Notes: a model not told the origin generated them from the sequence alone. A DNA stretch of 64,000 nucleotides from Ensifer sp. WSM1721 (GCF_000513895.2 NZ_CP165782.1:868001-932000), one strand, 5' to 3'. Counted from the stretch's first letter, positions 9,056 through 18,750 are shown. Numbers and translations: made by a program.

Positions 9056-10546
9056 TTATCCGTTGCTGGCGAGAACCGAAAGCTTGCGGACGTTGCTCGC
9101 AGCCTCCTGGTCGAGAAGACGGGTCGGGTAGTCGCCGGTGAAGTAATGATCGGTGAATTGCGGCGCCTGCGGGTCGCGCGGCATGCCGCCGACGGCGCGG
9201 TAAAGCCCGTCGATCGACAGGAACTCGAGCGAGTCGGCGCCGATGTAGCGACACATCGACGCGAGGTTGGAATGCTGGTTGGCAAGCAGCTTGTCGCGGT
9301 CCGGCGTGTCGATGCCGTAGAAGTCCGGATGGAAGATCATCGGGCTTGCGACGCGGATATGCACTTCGCGTGCACCGGCGTCCCGGATCATCTGCACGAT
9401 CTTGACCGAGGTGGTGCCGCGCACGATCGAGTCGTCAACGAGCACGACGCGCTTGCCGGCGATCATCGCCCGGTTGGCGGAATGCTTCAGCTTGACGCCG
9501 AAGGCGCGAATCTGCTGCGTCGGCTCGATGAAGGTCCGTCCGACATAGTGGTTCCGGATGATGCCGTATTCGAAGGGGATGCCACTCTGCTGTGCGTAGC
9601 CGAGCGCGGCCGGAGTGCCGCCGTCGGGTACAGGGACGACGACATCCGCCTCGACGGGCGATTCCTTGGCGAGATTGACGCCCATGTTCTTGCGCGCCAC
9701 ATAGACGCTGCGGCCGCCGACGACCGAATCGGGGCGGGCGAAATAGACATACTCGAAGAGGCACAGGCGTTCAGGCCGCCGGGATTCCGGCTTGCGCGCG
9801 TCGATCGAGATCGAGCCGTCCGGCTGGATCTCGCAAATGACCACCTCGCCGTTCTCGATGTCACGGATGTACTTGGCGCCAATGATGTCGAGAGCGCAGG
9901 TTTCCGAGCAGAAGATCGGCTTGCCGTCGAGTTCGCCCATCACGAGCGGGCGGATGCCGATCGGGTCGCGCGCGGCAATCAGCTTGGTTCGCGTCATCGC
10001 CAGCATTGAATAACCGCCTTCCATCTGGCGGATGGCGTCGATGAAGCGATCGGAGGAGGAGGTCTGCTTGGAGCGGGCGATCAAATGAAGGACGACTTCG
10101 GTGTCCGAGGTCGACTGACAGATGGCGCCGTCGGCGATCAACTGGCGGCGGAGCGTCAGGCCGTTGGTGAAGTTGCCGTTATGGGCGATGGCGATGCCGC
10201 CGACTTCCAGCTCGGCAAAGAGCGGCTGGACATTGCGCAGCGCAACTTCGCCGGTTGTCGAGTAGCGCGTATGCCCGATGGAAATGTATCCCGGCAGCTT
10301 CGCGAGCGTGGCCGGATCGGTATAGTGGTCTCCGACGAGACCCATGCGCTTTTCGGTATAGAATTGCTTGCCGTCGAAGGTGACGATGCCGGCCGCTTCC
10401 TGTCCGCGATGCTGCAGCGCGTGCAGACCCAGCGCCGTCAGCGCGGCGGCGTCCGGATGCCCGAGAATGCCGAAAACGCCGCACTCCTCATGGAGGGTGT
10501 CGCCGTCGAGTTCGTCATGGATTTCGCTGGATCTGAGATCGGTCAT
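9056..10546 (-). CDS. purF: Amidophosphoribosyltransferase
   Basis: About 496 residues. The N-terminal glutamine amidotransferase class-II domain starts after a short propeptide, with the nucleophilic Cys in EECGVFGI (about residue 21). The C-terminal phosphoribosyltransferase domain has the PRPP loop VVLVDDSIVRGTT. It catalyses the first committed step of purine synthesis (PRPP plus glutamine to phosphoribosylamine). The start is the ATG at 10546, preceded by AAAGGCG. The longer open frame to 10660 is non-homologous and runs into a terminator hairpin. Confidence 0.96.
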   Translation of the reverse strand: MTDLRSSEIHDELDGDTLHEECGVFGILGHPDAAALTALGLHALQHRGQEAAGIVTFDGKQFYTEKRMGLVGDHYTDPATLAKLPGYISIGHTRYSTTGEVALRNVQPLFAELEVGGIAIAHNGNFTNGLTLRRQLIADGAICQSTSDTEVVLHLIARSKQTSSSDRFIDAIRQMEGGYSMLAMTRTKLIAARDPIGIRPLVMGELDGKPIFCSETCALDIIGAKYIRDIENGEVVICEIQPDGSISIDARKPESRRPERLCLFEYVYFARPDSVVGGRSVYVARKNMGVNLAKESPVEADVVVPVPDGGTPAALGYAQQSGIPFEYGIIRNHYVGRTFIEPTQQIRAFGVKLKHSANRAMIAGKRVVLVDDSIVRGTTSVKIVQMIRDAGAREVHIRVASPMIFHPDFYGIDTPDRDKLLANQHSNLASMCRYIGADSLEFLSIDGLYRAVGGMPRDPQAPQFTDHYFTGDYPTRLLDQEAASNVRKLSVLASNG

Positions 10547-10646
10547 CGCAATTCGCCTTTGCTCGGTGCCGGTGCGCATATCGTGATCAGGCCGCCAGTC
10601 GTCAAGCGATCTTAGCCGAAAACACTGGCAAGCGTCATTCCAAATG

Positions 10647-10673
10647 GACAAAGCCCGCACAGCGGGCTTTGTC
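10647..10673 (-). terminator. Intrinsic terminator between cvpA and purF
   Basis: A perfect 12-bp inverted repeat (gacaaagcccgc / gcgggctttgtc) with a 3-base loop lies 19 bases after the cvpA stop (minus strand). The descending arm ends in CTTTGTC, so the U-rich part is in the stem. It should end or attenuate transcription coming from cvpA and insulate purF. Confidence 0.75.
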
Positions 10674-10691
10674 GCGGATATTCTTCTGGCG

Positions 10692-11291
10692 TCAGCCGTT
10701 CGTCGCCGGCGCTTCCTCTACGGGCGCCTGCTCGGTGGCGGACGGCGGGTTCTCGCTCTCGCCTTCGCCGGTCGTGTCCTTGCCGCGCAGGCGGTCGAGA
10801 ATGGTGGCGTCCGCCTCTTCGGGCAGGAGGGCGATTAGCTGGTTGCCGAGATTGTCGAGCAGCGGTTTCGATTTCGCCTGGGTCACCCAGACCGGCTGCT
10901 GTGGCGGCGCCACCAGCCAATTGAAGAACAGCATGGCGACGACCACCAGAAGGATGCCGCGCGCGGCGCCGAAGAGGAAGCCGAGCGTGCGGTCGAGCGC
11001 GCCGATGCGGCTGTCGATGATGAAATCGGCGATCCGCATCGTGATGAAGGAGATAATGATCAGCGCGATGAGAAAGATTACGGCAGCAGAGCCGATCATC
11101 GCGACCGTGTCGCTGCTCGTGTACTGCCTGGCATAAGGCAGCAGATGCGGATAGAGGAAATAGGCGGCGGCCGCGGCGCCGACCCAGCTCGCCACCGACA
11201 GAACCTCGCGCGAGAACCCTCTGACCATTGCGAGGATGGCCGAAAACAGCGCGACGCCGAGAACGATACCGTCGAGAATTGTGATGGGCAT
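10692..11291 (-). CDS. cvpA: CvpA family membrane protein
   Basis: 199 residues. Four hydrophobic helices fill residues 1-130, and the CvpA-type segment GFSREVLSVASWVGA sits at about 22-36. The C-terminal tail is acidic and Pro/Glu-rich. E. coli CvpA is linked to colicin V production and envelope stress and lies upstream of purF, as here. The start is the ATG at 11291 with AAGGA 6 bases upstream. The in-frame codon at 11333 is not supported. Confidence 0.88.
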   Translation of the reverse strand: MPITILDGIVLGVALFSAILAMVRGFSREVLSVASWVGAAAAAYFLYPHLLPYARQYTSSDTVAMIGSAAVIFLIALIIISFITMRIADFIIDSRIGALDRTLGFLFGAARGILLVVVAMLFFNWLVAPPQQPVWVTQAKSKPLLDNLGNQLIALLPEEADATILDRLRGKDTTGEGESENPPSATEQAPVEEAPATNG

Positions 11292-11435
11292 GTTGTCCTT
11301 ACTCCGACCCGGTTCCGACTCGGGTCTTACCAAGCTTATCCGCCACCGGCCTTGTCCGCACGCGTTCAGAACGTCTTTCCACCGCCATCACCAAGCGGCA
11401 CCATCTCGAAGGATAGTTCCAGGCGCGGCAATCTG

Positions 11436-12836
11436 TCAGTCCTCGTCCGCCTGCTGCAGAGTGCGCCGTGATCCAGCGATACGCGCCACCAGATCCGGCA
11501 GGCTTTCCATCTCGCTCCACCGGCCGGCGCCGTTCCTTGGCAGCTCGGTCGAGGCAGATGGCAATACGGCCTGGGAGAAACCGAGCTTCTCGGCTTCCTT
11601 GAGACGTTGGGCGGTATGCGCAACCGGCCGGACGGCGCCCGACAAGCTGACTTCGCCGAAATAGACGCAATCGGCCGGAAGGGCAAGCCCGGCGAGCGAC
11701 GAAACCAGTGCGGAGGCGACGGCGAGATCGGCGGCCGGCTCGGAAATGCGGTAGCCGCCGGCGATGTTGAGATAGACGTCGTGCTGGCCGAGGCGGACGC
11801 CGCAATGGGCCTCGAGCACCGCGAGGATCATCGAAAGTCGCGCCGAGTCCCAGCCGACGACGGCGCGGCGGGGCGTTCCGAGAGACGTGGGCGCCACGAG
11901 CGCCTGTACCTCGACAAGCACCGGCCGCGTTCCCTCCATGCCTGCGAAGACGGCGGCACCCGGCGATTTCTCGTTGCGTTCCCCGAGGAAGAGCTCTGAG
12001 GGGTTAGCGACCTCGCGCAGGCCCTTGTCCGACATCTCGAAGATGCCGATCTCGTCGGTCGGCCCGAAGCGGTTCTTCACGGTCCTCAGGATGCGGTAAT
12101 GATGGCCGCGGTCGCCCTCGAAATAGAGGACCGCATCGACCATGTGCTCGACGACGCGCGGGCCGGCGATCTGACCCTCCTTGGTCACATGGCCGACGAG
12201 AACGACCGCCGTTCCGGTCTGCTTGGCGAAACGGATCATCGCCTGCACGCCAGTGCGCACCTGCGTTACGGTGCCCGGAGCGGAATCGACGATGTCGCTC
12301 CAGAGCGTCTGGATCGAGTCGATGATCACGAGATCCGGGCGCTTGCCCTCGGAAAGCGTCGCCAGAATGTCCTCGACATTGGTCTCGGCGGCTAGAAGCA
12401 CATCGCTGTCGGCAGCGCCGAGCCGCTGCGCGCGCAGGCACACCTGCGCCACTGCCTCCTCGCCGGACACATAGATGACGCGATGCTTTCGACGCGCAAG
12501 CGCGGCTGCGGCCTGCATCAGCACCGTCGATTTGCCAATCCCCGGATCGCCGCCGACGAGCAGCGCCGAGCCAGGGACGAAACCGCCGCCGGTTACGCGG
12601 TCGAGCTCGGATATGCCGGTCTCGATGCGCGGCGCATCCTCGATCTCGCCGGAAAGCGTCGTGAGAGCCACCGGACGCCCCTTCTTCGGCGCGCGCGATG
12701 GACCGCCGCCGATGCCTGCCGTCGGGTCCTCCTCGATGATCGTGTTCCACTCGCCGCAGCCGTCGCACTTGCCCGCCCAGCGGGAGTGGACTGTGCCGCA
12801 ATTCTGGCAGATGAACTGGGTGCGGGCTTTCGCCAT
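11436..12836 (-). CDS. radA: DNA repair protein RadA/Sms
   Basis: 466 residues in the family's order. The N-terminal C4 zinc finger (CQNCG ... CDGCGEW, residues about 10-30) comes first. The RecA-like ATPase follows, with Walker A GDPGIGKST (about 95-103), and then the RadA signature KNRFG (about 253). A Lon-protease-like domain ends the protein. It promotes branch migration and processing of recombination intermediates. It is on the same strand as alr but separated by a RIME-like repeat, and is followed by cvpA 144 bases later. Confidence 0.95.
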   Translation of the reverse strand: MAKARTQFICQNCGTVHSRWAGKCDGCGEWNTIIEEDPTAGIGGGPSRAPKKGRPVALTTLSGEIEDAPRIETGISELDRVTGGGFVPGSALLVGGDPGIGKSTVLMQAAAALARRKHRVIYVSGEEAVAQVCLRAQRLGAADSDVLLAAETNVEDILATLSEGKRPDLVIIDSIQTLWSDIVDSAPGTVTQVRTGVQAMIRFAKQTGTAVVLVGHVTKEGQIAGPRVVEHMVDAVLYFEGDRGHHYRILRTVKNRFGPTDEIGIFEMSDKGLREVANPSELFLGERNEKSPGAAVFAGMEGTRPVLVEVQALVAPTSLGTPRRAVVGWDSARLSMILAVLEAHCGVRLGQHDVYLNIAGGYRISEPAADLAVASALVSSLAGLALPADCVYFGEVSLSGAVRPVAHTAQRLKEAEKLGFSQAVLPSASTELPRNGAGRWSEMESLPDLVARIAGSRRTLQQADED

Positions 12837-12958
12837 CGATGTCAGCTTTCGGATATTTGCAGGAAGGCAGGCGAAGTCGTCGCCGTCAGAGAATCACTCT
12901 GTCCGGTCACATAATGCCGCGAAATCGCGTTTGAAAGGACGATATTCCTTTGCGCCCA

Positions 12959-13054
12959 CTGCATGTGTCCTTAAATCGTACTCGCTTTAGGGGCAAAAAC
13001 ATGCAGCAATTCACAGCGTCCTTGTGCGTCTGAGAAGACGCACGGCGCTGCAGG
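12959..13054. repeat. RIME1-like palindromic intergenic element, copy A
   Basis: It begins with ctgcatgtgtccttaaatcg, has the inner palindrome gcgtctgagaagacgc, and ends with ggcgctgcaggt. It shares these blocks, in the same order, with the copy at 39376-39482; the copies at 22561, 26826 and 28267 are in the opposite orientation. It fills the alr-radA gap. Rhizobium-specific intergenic mosaic elements (RIME) of about 100 bp with two palindromes are described for Sinorhizobium. Confidence 0.75.
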
Positions 13055-13055
13055 T

Positions 13056-14195
13056 TCAGGCGCCACCGACATAGGTTCGATGATAGCGGCGTCCAAGGCT
13101 CGTCAGCAGTTCGTAGCCGATCGTGCCGCCGGCGCGTGCGACGTCGTCGATGGCGACGTTGCGGCCGAAGAGCTCGATATAGTCGCCGGGGCGCACCACG
13201 TTTTCCGGCAGGTCGGTGACATCGAAGAGGCTCAGATCCATCGTCACCCGGCCGACATGCGGCACCTTTCTGCCATGCAGGAAGCCGAAGGCCCCCGACG
13301 GCGTCGACTGCCGGAGTGTGACGCCGCCGCCCGAGACCGAACGATGGTAGCCGTCGGCATAGCCGATCGCGACCGTCGCGATACGACTGTCGCGGGTGAA
13401 CAGCGCGGAGGCGCCGTAGCTTGCCGTGCCGCCGGAGGGAACCGTCCGGACCTGGATGATGCGCGCTTCCGCAGTAACGACCGGCTTCATGGGGTTGACG
13501 GCACCGCTGACGGCCTCGCCGCCATAGACGGCGATCCCTGGACGGGTGAGATCGAAATGGTAATCCTCGCCGAGAAACACGCCGCCGGAATTGGCCAGAC
13601 TCGCCGGCACGCCGTCGAAGGCGGCCGTCACTTCGCGGAAACGCTGAAGCTGATAAAGGTTCATCGGGTGCTTCGGATCGTCGGCGCAGGCGAGATGGCT
13701 CATCACCAGCACGGGCGAAAAACTTGCAGGACGCGCCGGATCACGGGCGAGAGCGATCGCCTCCTCGACGGAGAGGCCGAGACGGTTCATGCCCGTATCG
13801 ACGTGGAGCACGCAAGGATACTCACTATGTTCGGAAAGCGCGGCCATGAAGACGGCAAGCTGCTCCTCCGAATTGATGATCGGCACGAGGTCGTTGGCGA
13901 AGAAAAGCTCCTCATTGCCCGGCCACATGCCGGCAAGGATATAGATGCGCGCCTCGGGCAAGAGCCGGCGAAGCTCCGCGCCTTCTTCCACGCTGGCGAC
14001 GAAGAAATCGCGCGCACCGGCGGCGTAAAGCGTAGGTGCCGCCTGAGCGAGGCCGATTCCATAGGCATCGGCCTTGAGCACGGCGGCCGCGCGTGCCTTA
14101 CCCGAGAGCTCGTTCATGATCCGCCAATTGTCGGCGAGGGCAGTGAGGTCGATGGTGAGCCGGTTGGAGGCGGCAAGAAATTCGGGACTGTGCAT
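13056..14195 (-). CDS. alr: Alanine racemase
   Basis: About 379 residues. The PLP-binding lysine lies in the motif AVLKADAYGIG (about residue 40) near the N-terminus, and the catalytic tyrosine in TASYGASALFTR in the C-terminal beta domain. It makes D-alanine for peptidoglycan. The start is the ATG at 14195, with AGGAAG upstream; the frame open to 14318 lacks homology. Gene order alr-radA-cvpA-purF on one strand is kept, but the upstream neighbour dnaB is separated from alr by three plus-strand genes. Confidence 0.94.
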   Translation of the reverse strand: MHSPEFLAASNRLTIDLTALADNWRIMNELSGKARAAAVLKADAYGIGLAQAAPTLYAAGARDFFVASVEEGAELRRLLPEARIYILAGMWPGNEELFFANDLVPIINSEEQLAVFMAALSEHSEYPCVLHVDTGMNRLGLSVEEAIALARDPARPASFSPVLVMSHLACADDPKHPMNLYQLQRFREVTAAFDGVPASLANSGGVFLGEDYHFDLTRPGIAVYGGEAVSGAVNPMKPVVTAEARIIQVRTVPSGGTASYGASALFTRDSRIATVAIGYADGYHRSVSGGGVTLRQSTPSGAFGFLHGRKVPHVGRVTMDLSLFDVTDLPENVVRPGDYIELFGRNVAIDDVARAGGTIGYELLTSLGRRYHRTYVGGA

Positions 14196-14335
14196 AAGGC
14201 AAGCTCTTCCTGGTGAAGCCGCAGCATTACATACAAGCGCGGGAGGCGGCAAACGGCTTCGCCCGGATGAGGTACGCGATCGTGACGAGCACTTTTGTAC
14301 AAGACCGATCCTCTTCACGCCGATAGGATCGGCCG

Positions 14336-15193
14336 ATGCAGACGATTTCTCAGGAACAGGCCACCGAAGCGATGCCGCTTGAGGGGGCCGAGCAGACGCG
14401 GTTCTGGCGGGACACCCGCTTCAAGGGCATGGAGTGCCTGAGTGCGACCTTCATAACCCACGAGTTTGCGCCGCATGCGCATGACACGTTCAGCATCGGC
14501 GCCATCGAGGCGGGGTCGCAGATCAGCACCATCAAGGGCGAGCGCTCTCAGACGGGCCCCGGCGATCTCTATCTCATCAATCCGGACGAGGTTCATGACG
14601 GGCATCCGGGCAACGACGGCTATCGCTACCGGATGATCTATCCGACCGTGGAACTGGTCGTCGAGGTTCTCGAGGACGTCACCGGGCGCACGTTCCAGGG
14701 TACTCCCTCGTTTTCGCGGCAGTGGCTGACAGCCCCGGAACTCGCCGCCGCCTTTCATCGCGCGCACCGTACGCTGGAGGGCAAAGTCGGTGCGCTGGAG
14801 GCGGACGAGGGCATGTTCGGCTTTCTGGCGACGCTGTTCCAGCGGCATGGAAGCGCTATCATCCTTCCGCCCCGGACGCGCGAGAGTTCCGCCGTGCATC
14901 GCGTCCGCGATTATCTGCTCGCCAATTACTCGACCGACGTCGGCCTTGACGAGCTTGCGAAAGTGGCCGGTCTCAGCCGGGCGCATCTGATCCGCGCGTT
15001 TCGCAAGGAGTTCCATATCACCCCGCATGCCTTCCTTACCGACAAGCGCGTGCGGGAGGCAAAGACGCTTCTGCGTCAAGGCTGGTCCGCCGCCGACACT
15101 GCCTATCATTGCGGCTTTGCCGACCAGGCGCACTTTACAAGGCATTTCAAGGCGAGGACCGGCGTGACGCCCGGGGCCTTTCGGACCGGCTGA
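14336..15193 (+). CDS. AraC-family transcriptional regulator (probable regulator of azlCD)
   Basis: 285 residues. An N-terminal AraC-type cupin sensing domain (residues about 30-120; HAHDTFSIG, GDLYLINPDEVHDG) precedes a C-terminal double helix-turn-helix domain (about 185-285; ANYSTDVGLDELAKVAGLSRAHLIRAFRKE, IAYHCGFADQAHFTRHFK-like end). ATG at 14336 has AGGA 7 bases before it. It lies 74 bases upstream of azlC on the same strand. Family and context suggest it controls these exporter genes, perhaps in response to an amino acid; that is inference. Confidence 0.87.
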   Translation: MQTISQEQATEAMPLEGAEQTRFWRDTRFKGMECLSATFITHEFAPHAHDTFSIGAIEAGSQISTIKGERSQTGPGDLYLINPDEVHDGHPGNDGYRYRMIYPTVELVVEVLEDVTGRTFQGTPSFSRQWLTAPELAAAFHRAHRTLEGKVGALEADEGMFGFLATLFQRHGSAIILPPRTRESSAVHRVRDYLLANYSTDVGLDELAKVAGLSRAHLIRAFRKEFHITPHAFLTDKRVREAKTLLRQGWSAADTAYHCGFADQAHFTRHFKARTGVTPGAFRTG

Positions 15194-15267
15194 TCACTTT
15201 CGTTCAAGACGTGTCGTCCGCACTCCTTGTATGGCTCTCTGCCACACAACGACGGAGATTGCAGACG

Positions 15268-15969
15268 ATGAAAAGGGCAGGGATTTTTGACGAGTTTGCC
15301 GGCGGCGTGCGGGCGATGGCTCCGCTTACCGTCGCTGTCATGCCGATTGGGCTCGTCTTTGGGGCGGTCGCCGCCACAAAGGGCTTATCGAGCCTCGAAG
15401 TCGCGCTGATGAGCGCCCTTGTTTTCGCCGGCGGCTCGCAATTTGTGGCTATGGATATCTGGACGCATCCGGCCTCCTGGAGTGCGCTCGCCTTCTCGGC
15501 CTTGCTCGTCAATATCCGCCACGTGCTGATGAGTGCTTCGATCGGCACGAAAATGCCGGCCTTCGCCGGCCCTGCGAAATATGCCGCGATGCTGCTTCTC
15601 GCCGATGAGATCTGGGCGATGGCCGAGCTTCGCGCCGGGCAGGCACGGCTCACGTCCGCCTGGTATGCGGGCCTGGCGGTGCCGTTTTATTGCGTCTGGG
15701 TGCTCACGAGCCTTGCCGGTTCCATCGCAGGCGCTTTCGCGGGAGATCCGAAGATCATCGGTCTCGATTTCGCTTTTCCGGCGGTTTTCATCGTCCTGGT
15801 CATGGGCTTCTGGAAGGGGCGCGAGACCGGCGCGGTGCTCGCGGCGAGTGCGGCGGCGGCAGTGATCGCCCATCAATTCCTGCCCGGCGTCTGGTATATC
15901 GCCGCCGGGGCCGCGGCGGGCGTTGCCGCCACTCTGTTCGCCAGCCAACGCCGGGAGGCCTGTGCATGA
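15268..15969 (+). CDS. azlC: AzlC family branched-chain amino acid exporter, large subunit
   Basis: 233 residues with about seven hydrophobic helices and the AzlC-type segments GLVFGAVAATKGLSSLE and FAGGSQFVAMD. Together with the small AzlD subunit it forms an exporter for branched-chain amino acids or analogues (YgaZH/AzlCD type). I chose ATG at 15268, with GGAG upstream, because the frame open to 15109 overlaps the AraC gene. The last codons overlap azlD as ATGA. Confidence 0.9.
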   Translation: MKRAGIFDEFAGGVRAMAPLTVAVMPIGLVFGAVAATKGLSSLEVALMSALVFAGGSQFVAMDIWTHPASWSALAFSALLVNIRHVLMSASIGTKMPAFAGPAKYAAMLLLADEIWAMAELRAGQARLTSAWYAGLAVPFYCVWVLTSLAGSIAGAFAGDPKIIGLDFAFPAVFIVLVMGFWKGRETGAVLAASAAAAVIAHQFLPGVWYIAAGAAAGVAATLFASQRREACA

Positions 15970-16271
15970 CGCTCGACCCGAACACGTTTCTCGCGATTGT
16001 CGCCATGGCGGTGGCGACTGTGCTGACCCGCATCAGCGGTCTTCTTCTCATCCGTTTCGTGACGATCGGTCCCATCCAGAAACGAGCATTGGATGCCATT
16101 CCGCCGGCGGTGCTGATGGCCGTCATCGCTCCGACGGCACTCGTCACCGGACCGGCCGAGACAATGGCGGCTCTGGCGACCGCGCTTGCCGCGATGAGAC
16201 TGCCGCTGCTTGCAGCCGTGGCGACCGGCGTGATTGTCGTGGCCGTTGCGAGAGCGTCGATAGGGGCGTGA
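15966..16271 (+). CDS. azlD: AzlD family branched-chain amino acid exporter, small subunit
   Basis: 101 residues with three to four hydrophobic helices, the usual length and composition of AzlD/YgaH. Its ATG overlaps the azlC stop by four bases (ATGA at 15966-15969), so translation is coupled. The segment LDAIPPAVLMAVIAPTAL matches the family. It ends 42 bases from the convergent dnaB stop. Confidence 0.88.
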   Translation: MTLDPNTFLAIVAMAVATVLTRISGLLLIRFVTIGPIQKRALDAIPPAVLMAVIAPTALVTGPAETMAALATALAAMRLPLLAAVATGVIVVAVARASIGA

Positions 16272-16312
16272 AGGCCGGAGTTACGCTGGATTTCCGCCCC
16301 TCAACCGCCCGA

Positions 16313-17812
16313 TCAATGCTCGTACTGCGTAAACGATGGATCCGCGAGATCCGAGAAGCGCGTGAATTCCGACTGGAATGCGAGCTTGACCGTGCCGGTC
16401 GGTCCGTGGCGCTGCTTGGCGATAATCACGTCCGCCGTGCCCTTCACCTGCTCCATCTTCATCTTCCATTCTTCGTATTTCGGATCGAACTCGTCGCGCG
16501 GTTCCATGTTCTTTACATAGTATTCTTCGCGGAACACGAAGAGCACTACGTCGGCGTCCTGCTCGATCGAGCCCGATTCGCGCAGGTCCGAGAGCTGCGG
16601 CCGCTTGTCCTCGCGGCTTTCCACCGCACGGGAAAGCTGCGAGAGTGCGATGATCGGCACGTTCAGCTCCTTGCCGAGCGCCTTAAGCCCGGTGGTGATC
16701 TCGGTGATCTCCTGCACGCGGTTTTCGCCCGACTTCTTCGAGCCGGTCATGAGCTGGACGTAGTCGACAACGAGCACGTCGAGGCCGCGCTGGCGCTTCA
16801 AGCGGCGGGCCCGCGCCGCAAGCTGCGCGATCGAGATGCCGCCGGTCTGGTCGATATAGAGCGGCACCTTCTGCATCATCTGCGAGCAGGCGACGAGTTT
16901 TTCGAAATCGGCCTCGGAAATGTCGCCGCGACGAATCTTGGAAGACGAGACCTCCGTCTGCTCGGAGATGATACGGGTGGCGAGCTGCTCGGACGACATT
17001 TCGAGCGAATAGAAGCCGACGACGCCGCCGTTCTTCGCCTTGAAGGAACCGTCCGGCTGCACCTCCGGCTCGTAGGAGGCGGCAATGTTGTAGGCGATGT
17101 TGGTCGCAAGCGAGGTCTTGCCCATGCCCGGGCGGCCAGCGAGGATGATCAGGTCCGAACGCTGCAACCCGCCCATCTTGGAATCAAGCGAGTGAATGCC
17201 AGTGGAGATGCCGGAAAGGTGCCCGTCGCGCTCGAAGGCCTGTCCCGCCATGTCGATCGCGAGCGCCACGGCGTCGTTGAACGACTGGAAGCCGCCGTCA
17301 TAGCGGCCGGTCTCGGCAAGTTCGAAGAGACGCCGCTCGGCGTCCTCGATCTGGCTCTGCGGCGGCATGTCCAGCGGCGCGTCATACGCGATATTGACCA
17401 TGTCCTCACCGATGGTGATCAGCGAGCGGCGCAGCGCCAGGTCATAGATCGCCCGGCCATAATCCTCGGCGTTGATGATCGACACCGCTTCGGCGGCAAG
17501 GCGCGCGAGATATTGAGCGACCGTCAACTCGCCAACCTTCTCGTCGGCCTTGAGGAAGGTCTTGATCGTCACCGGGTTGGCGGTCTTGCCCATGCGAATG
17601 ATATCGCCGGCAACCTCGAAGATCTTGCGATGCAGTGGCTCGTAGAGATGCACCGGCTTCAAGAAGTCGGAGACGCGGTAGAAGGCATCGTTGTTGACGA
17701 GAATGGCGCCGAGCAGCGCCTGCTCCGCTTCCAGGTTGTTCGGCGCTTCGCGATAGTGCTGGTCCACCTGATCCTTGGCCAAGGGAGCGAGCTTTCGCGC
17801 TGCGTCGTTCAT
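16313..17812 (-). CDS. dnaB: Replicative DNA helicase
   Basis: 499 residues. The N-terminal DnaB domain (residues about 15-120) is followed by the RecA-like C-terminal helicase domain with Walker A GRPGMGKTS (about 229-237), Walker B VLVVDYVQLM and the arginine-rich end. It unwinds DNA at the replication fork and interacts with primase. An ATG start at 17812. It is transcribed away from the rplI terminator at 18082-18118. Confidence 0.96.
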   Translation of the reverse strand: MNDAARKLAPLAKDQVDQHYREAPNNLEAEQALLGAILVNNDAFYRVSDFLKPVHLYEPLHRKIFEVAGDIIRMGKTANPVTIKTFLKADEKVGELTVAQYLARLAAEAVSIINAEDYGRAIYDLALRRSLITIGEDMVNIAYDAPLDMPPQSQIEDAERRLFELAETGRYDGGFQSFNDAVALAIDMAGQAFERDGHLSGISTGIHSLDSKMGGLQRSDLIILAGRPGMGKTSLATNIAYNIAASYEPEVQPDGSFKAKNGGVVGFYSLEMSSEQLATRIISEQTEVSSSKIRRGDISEADFEKLVACSQMMQKVPLYIDQTGGISIAQLAARARRLKRQRGLDVLVVDYVQLMTGSKKSGENRVQEITEITTGLKALGKELNVPIIALSQLSRAVESREDKRPQLSDLRESGSIEQDADVVLFVFREEYYVKNMEPRDEFDPKYEEWKMKMEQVKGTADVIIAKQRHGPTGTVKLAFQSEFTRFSDLADPSFTQYEH

Positions 17813-18141
17813 GGTGTTTCCGTTTCCGCCTGTATGTCCCGTGAGCTATCCGGTTTGCTGACTGCAGTCCCCGACGTCTAGTGCAGACGTGCAACAGTGC
17901 CACGGCACTCAACTCCGCCCATCGCCTTTGCCCGTTGTTCACACTGATCCACAGGGGTGCGGCAAACGTCCCAAAAATTTATACGCGTACTGGGTAACGG
18001 CGTTGAGGCCAGGGCTGGCAATTTATCTGATTCGCGTTCCCGCGTCGTTTGTGGATGCCGCAGGGCAATGCCACGTCACGGAAAAAGAAAAAGCCCGGCT
18101 CGCGGGGAGCCGGGCTTTCCGTTCAGTCCTGTGGCTGACGC
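17813..18141. other. 329-base gap between rplI and dnaB
   Basis: It contains the rplI terminator at its distal end and the dnaB leader at the other. The run ttcacactgatccacaggg (17939-17957) loosely recalls a DnaA box but is not one. No gene is visible. Confidence 0.6.
18082..18118 (-). terminator. Intrinsic terminator of the rpsF-rpsR-rplI operon
   Basis: An 11-bp stem (aaagcccggct / agccgggcttt) with a 7-base loop is followed on the minus strand by TTTTTCTTTTTC. It lies about 23 bases after the rplI stop and is a textbook Rho-independent terminator. Confidence 0.9.
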
Positions 18142-18717
18142 TTATTCTTCCTCAGTTTCGAATTCGGCTTCCGGGTTGAAGAAGTCTTCCGGCTTCAGGG
18201 CGTCTTCGTCGACACCGTAAATGGCATCGGCGGAGGTCAGGCTTTCGCCCTTGGCCTGGCGCTCTGCCTCTTCGGCCGAACGGGCGACGTTGACTTCGAC
18301 CACCACGTCGACTTCGGCATGCAGGTGCAGCGTCACCTTGTGAACGCCGATCGTCTTGATCGGCTGGTTAAGGTTGACCTGGTTGCGGTTGACGTTGAAG
18401 CCTTCGGCAGCCAGTACGTCGATGATGTCGCGAGCGGCAACCGAACCGTAGAGCTGGCCGGTTTCACCGGCGGAGCGGACGATGACGAAGGACTTGCCGT
18501 CGAGCTTCTCGGCGATCTTCTGGGCTTCCGACTTGCGCTCGAGGTTGCGAGCTTCAAGCGTCGCGCGTTCGGCTTCGAAGCGGGCCTTGTTGGCGGCGTT
18601 GGCGCGCAGCGCCTTGCCGAGCGGCAGCAGGTAGTTGCGCGCGAAGCCGTCGCGGACCTTTACGGTTTCACCCATCTGGCCGAGCTTGGCGATGCGTTCG
18701 AGGAGAATGACTTCCAT
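18142..18717 (-). CDS. rplI: 50S ribosomal protein L9
   Basis: 191 residues. The N-terminal domain [36 protein letters not shown] signature is present, then a long connecting helix and a C-terminal domain. It is about 40 residues longer than the E. coli protein because of an acidic tail ([19 protein letters not shown]), which is common in rhizobia. It binds 23S rRNA domain V. The start is the ATG at 18717 with AAAGGAAA upstream. Confidence 0.97.
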   Translation of the reverse strand: MEVILLERIAKLGQMGETVKVRDGFARNYLLPLGKALRANAANKARFEAERATLEARNLERKSEAQKIAEKLDGKSFVIVRSAGETGQLYGSVAARDIIDVLAAEGFNVNRNQVNLNQPIKTIGVHKVTLHLHAEVDVVVEVNVARSAEEAERQAKGESLTSADAIYGVDEDALKPEDFFNPEAEFETEEE

Positions 18718-18750
18718 TTTGGTTTCCTTTCAGTTTGGCTTGTTCGTTGA

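Noticed and set aside
15923..17881. A 652-codon plus-strand open frame across azlD and opposite dnaB
   Set aside because: It lies antisense to dnaB and overlaps azlD in another frame; no homology is seen.
17939..17957. DnaA-box-like text (tgatccaca) near dnaB, as a possible origin
   Set aside because: One imperfect box without a cluster, A/T-rich unwinding region or dnaA/parAB nearby.
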